Assembly: GCF_012489685.1 (NCBI RefSeq)
Contig: NC_080046.1
Span: 38,093,176 to 38,157,175, forward strand
DNA length: 64,000 nucleotides
Source: Lotus japonicus
Taxonomy: Eukaryota; Streptophyta; Magnoliopsida; Fabales; Fabaceae
Direction: 5' to 3'
Positions 35,403-47,200 of this stretch are shown here, piece by piece. Each line of letters starts with the position of its first letter. Positions within the stretch are counted from its first letter, which is position 1. The notes below the pieces were generated by a model. That model searched no databases, was not told the origin of the DNA, and was given only the letters and a program-made list of their open reading frames with translations. Made by a program: the position numbers and the translations under genes.

Positions 35403-36111
35403 CCTAATTTATGCATGTAACTTTAGCGCAAAACTAAATAAACAAATTGATAATGCTAAGTAAATCTGATGTGGTAGTTCTAAAAATTCCATTTTTTAGG
35501 CTCTTATACAATGTACAAATTTGAAAGAAAATAAAGTATAAAATGTAAGGGAAAAAACAAATTTACAAAACTTGAAAATGTAAATAAAGTTAAATCTTGC
35601 AAATTTAATTATTAGAGTTCATATATTGACTTTTTTCAAGTACTTATGAGTATATATACAGAAAGAACAAAATAATAGTTTTTTTTATGATTTAAGTGGG
35701 GATGAATTCCCGTTCTTTTTGTTTTTTACATAATATATTTTTTTGTGCGCATGAATAACAAAATGAGCCAGTGACTCAATGGTAAGGACTTTGTGTATGG
35801 ATCCTCCATGAATGGTGTTTGAATCACGATTATGGTGTTTTAAAAAAAATTGCTAGTTTAAATGAGATATATATTAAATTTTACACATACACTAATGATG
35901 CAGCTTGTAACCTAGTGGTAAGGATGTTTCCCATTATGCTCTAGGTCTTGGTTTTGAATCCCTCATTTATCATTTTCATATTAACGTCAGGGACTAAAAC
36001 CACCCTATTATTTTACCTTTAAGGGCTTTTTCCAAATAAATTTTTTTATAGGAGCCTAAACCAAAAGACACCAATATTACAGGGATCTCCAACATATTTA
36101 AGCCAAATATA

Positions 36112-37198
36112 AGTTTTATGTTCAAAAAATTATTCAAATTAAGAGATAAGATTTGAAGTGAGAGGAAAAACTTCTTTATTTTAATTTGTTATGATCCCGA
36201 TGGATGAAATAACTACAAGGCCCAAAATTGTTTTGTATGGTCTAAATATTTGACAACTAAGTGAAACTATGCTGGCCAAGCCGAGACACCAAAGTTCATC
36301 ACGAACAATAGTAAGGTTGTCTAAGGGTAGTCATCGCCACATAAGTCATTACAAAGACTTCATTAAGGTTTGGCGCCTCGAATACGACTCTAACCATATC
36401 TATAAATATAAGAATATTGATCGTTCATTTACATAAGTATTTTATATTTTACTAATTTATTGTTCTTCTATGATATTGAGCTTCTCTATATATATATATA
36501 TATACTTTCATACTAACTTGAGTGTCAAAGTGTTTTTACAGGTACCTTCTCCTACCGTGTTAACATCATATCATAGTGTTGGAAGATGCATTCAGGACCA
36601 TGTCAGAGATTAATATATAGAACTAGCCAATTCAGATTCTGGAACCATCTAATTTTTAATTTTTTCGTATTAGATGATAACAATGAAAGTACAAAAAGAA
36701 AATATTTTTATCTTAATTTAAATTTGTAAGATTTACCGTGCAATGGATAGGATTACATTATACGAGTTATTAGTTCCTTTTTTCTACTTCCTACGCAAAA
36801 GTCATCGACCCAATCTGTAATGTCAAGGCCATATTTGGAGAAAACCATATTAGAAACCTACGTACTGTATATTACTCTAATTTCATTCAATGTTTGTACT
36901 TTTAGTAAATAGGAAAATGAAAAACTTATTTTAAGTATAGAGAGGTCAACCAGTTGGTAATTTTGCACTGCATATTATTGGAATAACAGCTATAACAAGA
37001 CTCTTTTGTTAATACTTGTTAAATTTTAAATGTTTTCTATTACCTGTTATACTAAAATTAAATTTATGATTAGATAAAAGTTTTTATTTACTATTGTGGT
37101 GGCCTCCTAATTAAAGATTCCAACTAGTATTTCATCAATATATATATTCCCTTGCGGAAGTGGGACGGGATAAGGCATAGAAAACAAGGGAAGTCAAA
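36112..37198. other. Intergenic region upstream of the polygalacturonase gene
   Basis: AT-rich with a short (TA)n at about 36488-36506 and a TATATATAT at about 37137-37147, some 55 bp before the ATG, that may be the TATA box. There is no other gene. Confidence 0.45.
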
Positions 37199-39027
37199 AT
37201 GGAAATGCAAATAAAGTTAACCACATTCTCTTTATTGTTATTGCTAGCTTCTTCTGTGAGAGCTCAACCTAGGGTATTTGATGTGACAAAATATGGAGCA
37301 GCACCTAATGGAGACTTAACTCAGGTAATTAAGATCTTACCGAGTTTACGTAATTAAAAGCAAACTTTATAAATTTTATGTTTCTTCATATGATCTTATC
37401 TTAATTTTGTGTTCTGTTTGTTCTGAAGGCTTTGGCTAATGCTTGGAAAGATGCATGTGCATCACTAACTCCAAGCAAGGTTGTGGTCCCTGGAGGCATA
37501 TACAAGTTAAATCAAATAGAACTTAAAGGACCTTGTGGGGCTCCTATTGAGGTTCAGGTTGATGCAACAATTCTAGCACCACAAGACCCAAGCCACCTTA
37601 ATGGAGATACTCAATGGATTAAATTTACCTATATTAATTTCCTTACCTTGTCTGGTGGGGGAACTTTTGATGGTCAAGGTGCAATTGCATGGACCAAAAG
37701 TACTTGTGGTAAAATGAAGCATTGCAAGCAACTATCCATGGTAACGAATGACTCAATTTCTCCGCATTGCAACTAGTAACTTAAATTTTGGATGCTCGCC
37801 TAGGCAGCAGAATAATAAGTATTGTATAGAAGTTTTGATTAATTTAACCTTTTATGAATCAATCTGAATCATTTAATATAAAAATCAAATAATAAGAGTT
37901 CACAGTAGATAGTTGTAGAGAATATGCATGCAGAAAATCCATGTTAAGTAATTATAAAATGAATTTTTCATCCAACTCTAATGTATTAATTGGGTTTTTT
38001 TATGAATATTCCTGTAGAATTTCGGCTTTGGTTTCCTCAATAATACGATTATCCGGGACATAACATCAAAGGATAGCAAATATTTCCATGTCAATGTTCT
38101 CGGTTGCAACAACATTACATTTATAAACTTCCACGCTATTGCACCTGGAAATAGCCCAAACACTGATGGAATCCACATTGGAAGATCAACTCTAGTGAAC
38201 ATTACTAACACAAACATTGCTACTGGCGATGATTGCATCTCTTTGGGTGATGGCAGCAAACAGATTAATGTCTTAAATGTGACATGCGGACCCGGACATG
38301 GCATTAGTGTTGGAAGCCTCGGAAAGTATCCAAATGAAGAACCTGTAGAGGGTATCACAGTCAGAAATTGCACACTCAACAACACAGATAATGGTGTGAG
38401 GATCAAGACTTGGCCTGGTACTCCAGGAGCTATTACAGTGTCTGATTTGCATTTTGAGGACATTGCCATGTTTAATGTCAGGAACCCTGTAATTATAGAT
38501 CAAGAGTACTGCCCTTGGAACCAATGCACAAAACAGGTATTTAACATAAGTCACCGTTGATTATTTCAATTAAATGTAAGGTAACATGCAAATTTTGGTA
38601 GCTAAATGAGTACACAACTTGAAAATGCTAAATTAGAATAGCATTCTTATATATTTGAACTAAATTTAGTTTTTTTTTTCTTTAGAGATTTGATCATGTT
38701 ACTCTATATATTCCAGGAACTAACTGATATTGTTTTTTCCTCTGTTTTTCTTTTGTGTTTGTATGTGACTTTTAGACTCCATCAAAAATCAAAATCAGTA
38801 AGGTTACCTTCAAAAACATTTATGGCTCTTCTGCGACTCCAGAAGGAATCATTCTCATTTGTAGCAGTGGTGTACCATGTGAAGATGTGGTGCTTAGCAA
38901 CATAGATCTCACATTCAATGGAACCAATTCTGCTGCTAAATTTGCTAATGTCAAACCCATAATTCAGGGGAAAATACCTTCTATCGATTCGTCGCCTGGA
39001 GTTTCGCCTGCAGGACTTGGTGACTAA
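37199..39027 (+). CDS. Exopolygalacturonase-like pectinase (GH28)
   Basis: Four exons with GT-AG introns: 37199-37324, 37429-37740, 38018-38536, 38776-39027, giving 402 aa, the usual size for plant exo-PGs. Residues 1-22 form a signal peptide (LLLLLASSVRA), so the enzyme is secreted to the wall, where it would hydrolyse homogalacturonan. All four GH28 active-site motifs are present in exon 3: NTDG (about 38160), GDDC (about 38226), GHG (about 38296) and RIK (about 38401). The repeat start FDVTKYGAAPNGD is typical. One oddity: near the C-terminus AAKFANVKP has Phe where relatives usually have Cys, and no Cys follows. The closest group by feel is pollen-type exo-PG; tissue use is not shown. Confidence 0.93.
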
Positions 39028-39767
39028 TGAGCACCTTCTCTTACGGGCTTTGAACATTTCTCTTTAATTCTGTATATGATCCTGGAAATAATTAACCCTT
39101 TGTAAATTGTAATCCTTGGCAAACCAATATCACATTCATAATTTAATTCTAGTTTGAATTTCAAATAAACAGTCTGGGATATAAGTCACTCATCACTTCA
39201 TATTCAAATTATATATATAATTCTTCCTATTATTCTTTTTATTTTAAGAAACTACACTTTTTTTCATTGAGAAACACTTTAATCTATTAACTGTAAACAA
39301 AGGTAGTATCTTGTAAACAAAATTCTCAAAATAAATTTATAAAAAGGAGGAGGATGATGACTTACCAACTCTCATGTGCCATATAATTGGCTACGAGTTT
39401 TGCCCTCCACAACCTCCTTCAACAGAAGAAACTTGGTAGCTCCATCTACAATGAAGCAAACGGTGCTGGAGTCCTCACCTGGTTGTGAATGCTTTCATTT
39501 ATTTTGCAGTCTAAGCAATATACATAGCATTGCAAAAAAGACTAATCATGCTATTTGGTACCCATCTTATAGAGCTGGGATTAGGTCTCATTTCAACTAA
39601 AGGATAATAGAGACACCTTAATTTATCCATCATATAACAATGAAGGACTAAAACAAAGAAATCCATGATGTCCGTGTTGACCACAAACTCTTCACTGCTC
39701 TTACTATTCCAAAGCTATTGACACTTCTAATTTCCAATTAACTTCATTAGTTGTAGTTATTTTTTTT

Positions 39768-40299
39768 TGTTAGGAAATCGCCATAGAGAAATAGAAACAG
39801 TGACACAATCACAACACAATGATTTATCGTGGAAACTCTAAATTCGGAGAAAAATCACGGACGTTGTCTAAACCGACAACCAGAGAATAAACACTATGTG
39901 AAAATTGTTACAACACACAGACATTTATCTCAACCACCCCACTAACACCCAATACACACACTCACACTCTCCAAAGCTATTATCTTAACAACATCTCACA
40001 ACACTCTAAGACAAGAGTATAAGAAAAACAACAGATAATAGCTTAAAGCATGAGAAGCTACATTTTTATGAATTTACTCTCCAGTGTGGGATGAATTTCC
40101 TTCAGCCTTGCACTCCTATTTATAGGTGCAACGCAAGCATTAATTCTCCCAATGCTAGCTACCAATAGCTTCTCCAATTTCAACAAATGCAGCACCGTTC
40201 CTTTACTTTCATGCCACTTTGTTTTCAACCTCTTTGATTTTTAATGGCATGACATTAACATTGGGTGGGTGACGGTTAAAACAGTACATTTAACTAACA
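39768..40299 (-). mobile_element. 532-bp solo LTR, probably copia
   Basis: TGTTAGGAAATC...AACTAACA with perfect 5-bp ends and TSD TTTTT (39763-39767, 40300-40304). The unoccupied site is seen in copy A near 27537. A TATA box CCTATAAATAGG (about 40111-40122) on minus sets the orientation. There is no coding region. Confidence 0.82.
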
Positions 40300-41329
40300 T
40301 TTTTATCTTAAACTATATTTTATCAGTAGACGAAGAATCATGTAAAAATAAGACTAAATGAAATGTAATAGAATTAAGTATATACTAGACTACGACCCGC
40401 GCGTTGCGCAGGTGAATACAACCGAGTTAATAAGTAGTGATTTTATTGTAAAACTCTTTATTATAATACTGATCGTTGTTCAGATATTTATATTGGGTCA
40501 CTACACTTCGTGCATTAGTGGAGTAAAAAGTATTAGGATTACATATAAGCTACTCATGGAATTTCTTTTTCTATTTTTTCTGTCTTGTTATTCTTTTCGG
40601 CTTCCTCGTCGCGCTTCTGTTGCTACCTTTGGTTCTCTTAGATGTGGTTGTCCTTAAGATTTGAATCAAAATTTGTTCTTCATCAGTGGAAGTAATGTCA
40701 TCTGATCCGTTGATTTCTTCTTGATCAAATGATGCATGTTGTCTTGGCTTTGCCGCTTCCTGCTTTTTTTCTTTTTAAACACCAGCGGTTCTTCTTCTTC
40801 ATCTTCATCTGATGATATTTGTTATTGTGATATTGGGTCCTTTTATGATCATAGGTAATTTGCAATTTCAAGTACCACAACAAACTCCATTGGGAGAAAA
40901 ATTAAACAAAAAATAATCGAAGCACAAAACACAACATTCAGGACCAGCTACAAATCAAAGTCATGTTTAGAACTGTAATAAAACACAATCAACTAATTTT
41001 ATTCAACTCTCACAATAACTAAATTCCAAATGTTTAAATGCAAATGAGCCCAATTTTTTGACTTAGAAGAGTAAGATCCAATCTTTTTAAAAGAATTCTA
41101 TATTCTTTCCAGATCCTCGAACCTCAAATACTATGTTAAAAAATAAAAATTCAATCTAATTACTGTTATCTTAAGTCTGAACCACAACCTCTAATTGTTT
41201 CATCTACTATAATAATTAGGGAATATGAACAGAAATCTTCTTATAGAACAGACTTTTCTTATAGAAGGTTCTTTTTAATCACAAAAATATGCTAAAAGTA
41301 TAATACCAAGATATAAAGTGACATTAAAC

Positions 41330-41445
41330 TCACCAAGACATTGAAGCATCTCTACCATATGCGCAATTTCAGTATCCGGTTTCTTGGCAACCATCTTTAT
41401 GCGTCTCTTTAACCTCTCTATCTTGCTCCTTAATCTACGAAAGCC
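41330..41445 (-). pseudogene. Unidentified exon-like fragment
   Basis: The minus strand carries an open frame with RSKIERLKRRIKMVAKK and EIAHMVEMLQCL, ending at CTTG|GTGAG, a good donor site. It is basic and probably helical. I do not recognise the source gene. Confidence 0.3.
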
Positions 41446-41890
41446 ATATTCAAATTAGGGACAAATGTATCCATGGACAAACACAGCAGATTCACTGTTA
41501 TTCATGGTAGTACAAAACAAACAAAGAGAAAGATGCAAATGTAGATTGAAAGTGAACTGAACTTGTATGTCTATGCTTATTTATACACATTACAATGTGA
41601 TAACTATTTTGAATTCTTTTCATAACGTTCAAATTTGAATTCCAAGAAATTTGCATCCATTTAAGTGAGTGTCAACTGATTATTCTTAGATACATATAAG
41701 TGTGTTAACTCTGTTTGAATTTGTTCTTGTAACGTTCAGATTTGAATCATAAATATGTGACAGATAGTATACAGATTTAGAGATTAGTTTTAGGAAACCT
41801 GATTTTAAAAACAAAGGTGCATAGAAAATTAGAAAAATACCACTTGTTGAAACAACTGTGACGGTCCCATATATAATTTAGAAACATCAT

Positions 41891-41980
41891 GCTGCCATAT
41901 CTAGTGTTCACATTTGCAGCCATCAAATCCTCCTCCAACTTAAACTTGTTGATGCAATCAAAGAAGCTGGAAATGTCAAG
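41891..41980 (+). pseudogene. Captured fragment of an isoflavone-reductase/PCBER-like gene
   Basis: The frame at 41921-41980 encodes HQILLQLKLVDAIKEAGNVK, preceded by AAISSVHIC, and ends at a donor AAG|GTAATG. This matches the conserved stretch of NmrA-like reductases (isoflavone reductase, phenylcoumaran benzylic ether reductase), where VIS...DQ(L/V)K(L/I)...AIKEAGNVK precedes RFLPSEFG at an exon end. Only about 30 codons remain, so no enzyme can be made. Confidence 0.65.
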
Positions 41981-42229
41981 GTAATGAACCTTTTAGTATA
42001 GGGTCATCACAGTCTCATATAATCATATCACTAAGTCTCCTAAGTAATATGAAATAAAATCTTATCATACCATATAGTATTTGTCGAAATCATTTCCTTG
42101 TTCTACTAATTGTTATGATATTTCAACCTAATTGCTATATGCTAACATATGGAATCCAATTAATTGAGAAATTAAAAATAGAACAAATCCAGAAAAAAAT
42201 ACCAAATGAAGTTTTGAAATGAAAGAGTT

Positions 42230-42445
42230 TTTGCAGTGTTGAATGGTACTTTTAACTGTTATTGTGGGAACAGTGAGGTTTCTAAGGATTATGGGTTGTT
42301 CATCACATACCTGCTTAGAATTGAGGATACTTTGCAGTCCATTGTGGAAGAGATGAAGCTTGAGGCTGAGTTGCTGCAGAGGTTCAATCCTGGTGTGGAT
42401 TTCAGCCAAGTAAGTGGCCTGGTTTTGATTCAAATTCCATTGAAT
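42230..42445 (+). pseudogene. Captured fragment of a LysM receptor-like kinase gene (third LysM)
   Basis: After an acceptor TTTTTGCAG (about 42228-42236) the frame reads CGNSEVSKDYGLFITY, EDTLQSIVEEM, LLQRFNPGVDFSQ and SGLVLI. CGNS-VSKDYG(L)F-TYP and LLQ-NPGV-FS-GSGLV-IP are the conserved residues of LysM3 in the CERK1/LYK/NFR1 family, which sense chitin or Nod factors at the plasma membrane. Substitutions (Leu for Pro after TY, Val for Gly before SGL) and the lack of kinase and membrane parts show a decayed fragment. It lies about 250 bp from the PCBER-like fragment, which has no natural link to a LysM kinase. Confidence 0.75.
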
Positions 42446-43039
42446 TGCTGGTCAGATGTCACGGCTGCGTGGTTTCTGGTGTGTTGAGATCCAAGAGGGT
42501 TTGCGGAAGGAGGATGCGAGGAAGCAATAGTCGATGATAGAGGAAGAGGAATCGCAATCACAGAGTAATTTTGAGTAATCGAAATTGAAGGCGCAAGTCC
42601 GCGCGGTGAACTCGTCGTGGGCAAAGGAAAAGGGGGTAGCCATGGTTGGTTCTTGAATCCTGCGTGACGGGAGGGGAACCGAACGAAGAAGGGGCTGTGT
42701 CGCCATCGTTGTAGTTGCAAGCTGATGTAGAAGGGTCTGCCAATGCGTGTGTCTATTGCTGAATCCTGTGTGATGTCTAGTTCTATTATGTGTGTGGGAT
42801 CGATCGGTCTCTAGCTCTATTTTCGATACTTTAGAAACTACAACGTGGCACATCATTAAAATGGCTGATGTGGACACTTTTATTAGAAGTATAAACGTTG
42901 AGGTGACGACATTAGATTGCGCGCTTCTCAATTCCTATATTATAAATAGATTCATCAATTAAAAACTTGTACAAATTGATAGAAATCACATCTAAGACTC
43001 ATCGAGATCCACACTACTTATAACCATAGAATCTAGGCT

Positions 43040-43209
43040 TTCAATTTGACGTCAGCCGACACTATGTGAAAAATGAAGTAGTGTCTGCTTTTAATGTCTT
43101 TGGAGTCCAGACCAATGTTACTTTTAAATAATATAAATTTTTTTTAGATGTTTTGCTTCGGTGTGACCGACGCTAAATTTTAATGCTATATTGGACATTT
43201 CTTATAGTG
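43040..43209. mobile_element. CACTA-type transposon end
   Basis: Ends ATTTCTTATAGTG, the reverse complement of CACTATAAGAAAT. It is preceded by ACCGACGCTAAATTTTA, the subterminal motif typical of plant CACTA elements. The other terminus was not found. Confidence 0.45.
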
Positions 43210-44278
43210 AAAGGAGGTTCAATGTGTGTCCGTGTGTATATACGTATCATTAATATTACTATCATTCATCAGCAGTGAGACGGCAGTATAACAAGAAGAA
43301 TAATGGATAATGAGATGAAATATTAACCACTTATTCTTTAGCTTTCAGGAAGAAACTTGTTGTTTGACGTAATCTGCCACTTTCTACACCCAACAGTTGC
43401 TGAAAACCACTCTTCACCAATAAACCTTTGTTAACACCCCAAGGACCACCCACTAAATTGGTGCATGCCGGCTAGAGTATGTCACTTGTTAGACCACATT
43501 TTCACATTTCTTTTAGCTTAAGATTTTTAAGACAATCAATTTTTTGTGTCAAAGCTCCTTAATATTCACATCATTGTAATTAAATGCCTTTTATATTATA
43601 CGAAAGAAAAATACTTTCTTCAGTGGAAAAGATGTATTCAGATGCCAAAAAAATATTAAAAAAACAATTAAATTACAAATGAACTTGGACAATTTACAAC
43701 TCATTTTCAAAAAGTGGTTATTTTGTAATATATTAGGTGTGTATAACAACCAATTGCCAAAATTTCCAATGATAAAAGTACTAGTTACATTATGTTATTA
43801 TGCTTAAGTGTTATATTCTTAATTTGTTGTGCCGCATATACCACCCTTGACTTGAAATTGAATCAGGTAGAAAACTGTATGTCTATTTCAGCTATTGGTA
43901 CATGTTAGTTTGTTGAGAACCATTGTACTTTACCCTATATAGGTGGACCAAACCCAGCATCTGATCTTAATAGAGACATCACCCCAGAAAACCAACTAGC
44001 TTAGGTTCAAAATTGTCTTGATTGATGGATGACTACTTTGAATTCCACACAAGAAAAATAACATAACTTTCTAAACATATGTATTATTTATTTGTAATTT
44101 ATTATATAGACCTTACCTCTTAAGTATTCCTTCAACTAACATACTAAAAGGGACATGACAGCAGAGTTGTACCTCTTTATAAAGGTTCTCCTTCCTTCTC
44201 AGTATTGCATTGCATTCAAGAGAGTTAACTAGCCATCAAAGAAGAAGCTAGTTAGCAAGAGAACTCAAAGGGGTGTTC
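43210..44278 (+). promoter_or_regulatory. Laccase upstream region and core promoter
   Basis: TTTATAAAG at 44175-44183 lies about 100 bp before the ATG and fits a TATA box. ACCAAAC (43948-43954) and ACCAACT (43991-43997) match the secondary-wall MYB response element ACC(A/T)A(A/C)(T/C), known to recruit MYB46/MYB83 to lignin genes. Short motifs occur by chance, so regulation is suggestive only. There is no other gene in this stretch. Confidence 0.4.
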
Positions 44279-47200
44279 ATGGCGACTCAGGGGATAAGAA
44301 TCATGCTATTGCTAGCAATTTGCCTGCTTCCACTATCTGTGGAAGCCTTGGTTCGCCACTACAAGTTTAATGTGGGTGAATTTTTCCTTTTATCATGTCA
44401 ATCATGCATAAGCATACAGAATATTTTGAAGTTTGCTAAATTTATGATATGTTGTGAAATAATAGATGATAAAATGAAATGGGATCAAAATGAGCATCAT
44501 ATGTATTTTATTGTCCTTCATTTCCCTCTCTATATGATTTAATTGTTTTCCTGAAAAAGTATGCATTTGAAAATACTGTGAGACTTTTTTTTTGCTCTGT
44601 TCTTCCACTTGCTATTGTTTTTGTACTACAAGCATCAGTTGTACATTTGACTGCTATGAGCTAGTGTTGTTGTTTTCACATATGAATGTAATTCTAAAAC
44701 CACACTGAGCTATGAGTAATGTTTGTACTTTTCTATTCATTTCTGTTATCATCTTAATACAAAAATTTCTCATTTATGAAAAATGAATTAATTGAAGACT
44801 TTTATTTGAACTTGTTATCTGTCTTTCTTCTTTAGATTAATCCAAAAAAATGAAAGCTTGACAATTTTATGAATGTGATCATCCAAAATATTTTACTGCT
44901 TTAATAAACACACACATTAATTTGATGATTGGTAGGTATATGATTTAATATCTAGTAGTTAGAACCATTTACTATAATATTTATGTGTGATACATATTTT
45001 TGGTTAACACATTTAGAGGTACAACATTTTTAGCTGATGACTCAACCAGAATGGTTAAAGCAAGTGGTAAAAATCCTTCACATATGTTCAATTAGGCATA
45101 TATGCCTTCTGTTGTGACTGTTAAAAACCATGTAACACTGCATTTTCTTTACACAACAGCAAGGTGGGTGTTGAATTGTTGAGCAAGGCACTTAAATTTG
45201 GTACACATGTTAGTTACACTTTCTCCTTCTTGTTGTTGAGTACAGGTGGTGATGAAAAATGCCACAAGATTGTGTTCAACCAAGCCCATTGTCACTGTAA
45301 ATGGGAAGTTCCCAGGCCCCACCATCTATGCTAGGGAAGATGACACTGTTCTGATTAAGGTGGTTAACCATGTCAAATACAATGTCAGCATCCACTGGTG
45401 TGTGTTAGCTTCAGTCATTCAAATCTCAAATTTTTCTGCCATTTTCTTTTTCTTTTGTAAAACTGATTAAATGAATTTTGTATGAACAGGCATGGGGTCA
45501 GACAACTAAGAACTGGTTGGGCTGATGGGCCTGCATTCATAACCCAATGCCCAATTCAACCGGGCCAGGTCTATCTGTACAACTTCACCCTAACAGGCCA
45601 AAGAGGCACACTTTGGTGGCATGCACATATCTTGTGGCTTAGGGCCACTGTTCATGGGGCCATAGTCATCTTGCCCAAGCTTGGAGTTCCTTACCCTTTT
45701 CCCAAACCCCATATGGAGCAAGTTATCTTATTGAGTAAGTTCTCCTACCCTTTTCTTTACCTGCTAAACATTTATCTTTTATGAATTTTTAAGCTATGTT
45801 TGGATTCCTGTTAGCACCGATGCAAATGGACAATAGCACTCGCTTCAAGATTAAAAGTGAACGAGTTTTTCTTATGGATTGGGTTTAATGTCATAAAATT
45901 GCACTCAACTAATATCCAAACACACAAATAACCATGAATTAGGGGAAAGAACATTAATGTCTCCCTTGATTAGTCCAATAAAATAGAAAGCATAATTCAT
46001 ATAATTATATTTCATAATTCTCACTGTATTTTACTATGGTTCAGGTGAATGGTGGAAATCAGATACTGAGGCTGTGATAAATGAAGCTTTGAAATCTGGT
46101 TTGGCCCCAAATGTCTCTGATGCCCACACAATCAATGGCCATCCAGGGTCTGTCCAAGGCTGTACTTCACAAGGTGAAGTTCAAGAACAAAGCTCTATAG
46201 CTTTTTGCATAATTAGACCAAGCTCCATGTGACTCAAAACCTTAAAATTAACAAGTTTATCTTGGCACTTCAAGGCAAAAGTGGGAAAATGATTAGTTTT
46301 CAGTTAATTTCTCAAAATACTGAGATTGAGTAGAGTTTTCAATTTTCTCATCTTTCTTTTGTGTGCAGGAGGGTTTACACTTGATGTTCAGCCTGGAAAC
46401 ACCTACTTGCTAAGAATCATCAATGCTGCACTCAATGAAGAGCTCTTCTTCAAGATTGCCGGCCATCAACTAACTGTTGTAGAGGTTGATGCCGCCTACA
46501 CAAAACCCTTCAAAACTGATACCGTTGTTATAGCACCAGGCCAGACCACAAATGTGCTTCTAACTGCCACACATGCAACTGGCAAATACTTGGTTGCAGC
46601 ATCTCCTTTCATGGATGCTCCTATTACAGTTGACAACAGAACAGCCACTGCCGCATTACACTATTCGGGCACCCTTGGTTCCACCATCACCACCCTCACT
46701 ACCTTGCCTCCTACAAATGCCACTCCAGTTGCTACTACCTTCACAGACTCTCTCAGAAGCTTAAACTCGAAAAGTTTCCCTGCAAGAGTCCCATTGAAGA
46801 TTGACCATAACTTGCTCTTCACCGTTGGCCTTGGAATCAAACCGTGTGCTATTTGCGTGAATAATAGCCGCGTGGTCGCGGATATCAACAATGTGACCTT
46901 TGTGATGCCTAAGATTGCTCTTCTTCAAGCACATTTCTTCAAGATTAAGGGTGTTTTCACTGATGATTTTCCTGCAAACCCTCCTGTGGTGTATAACTTC
47001 ACAGGGACACAACCAACAAATTTCAACACTATGAATGGGACAAGGCTTTATAGACTTGCTTACAACTCTACAGTTCAGTTGGTCTTGCAAGATACAGGAA
47101 TGTTAACACCTGAGAACCATCCTATTCATCTCCATGGCTTCAATTTCTTTGTAGTTGGCAGGGGACAAGGGAATTTCAACCGCAAAAAGGATACCAAAAA

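Larger units (their letters stand above)
28684..36104. mobile_element. Foldback Mutator-like element (MULE-MITE), split by LTR unit S3
   Basis: Left arm 28684-28969 (+35254 to about 35310) and right arm about 35860-36104 are inverted copies (GGCTTAAAAATGTTGGAGGTCCC against GGCTTAAATATGTTGGAGATCCC), about 330 bp each. Flanks share AAATATA (28677-28683 and 36105-36111), a probable remnant of the 9-bp MULE duplication. Without S3 it would be about 1.1 kb, with no transposase. Each arm includes a tRNA-like stretch with box A/B motifs (GTAACCTWGTGGTAAGGATG and GGGTTCAAATCCC). Confidence 0.72.
40385..42949. mobile_element. 2.6-kb insertion carrying host gene fragments (Helitron-like, class uncertain)
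   Basis: Comparison with copy A (about 27615-27625) shows that this block is absent there, with no target duplication on either side. Its left end has ACTACGACCCGCGCGTTGCGC, a GC-rich tract common near termini of plant transposons, and its right end reads GATTGCGCGC...ATAAATAG. Lack of a TSD and several captured exon fragments suggest a Helitron-like mechanism, but the insertion lies between T and A and lacks a clear TC...CTRR, so the class is open. It contains pieces at 40640-40830 (minus, acidic/Lys-rich frame), 41330-41450, 41891-41980 and 42230-42445. Confidence 0.6.
39181..43038. repeat. Duplicated segment, copy B, with two insertions
   Basis: Starts about 150 bp after the polygalacturonase stop and matches 14452-14645 plus 27161-27702. 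The match is broken by a solo LTR (39768-40299) and a 2.6-kb insertion (about 40385-42949). Small differences include about 20 extra bases near 39460. What the original segment was is unclear. Confidence 0.75.

Noticed and set aside
40385..42949. Firm classification of the insertion as a Helitron
   Set aside because: No clear TC start, CTRR end or A-T insertion site. Kept only as Helitron-like.
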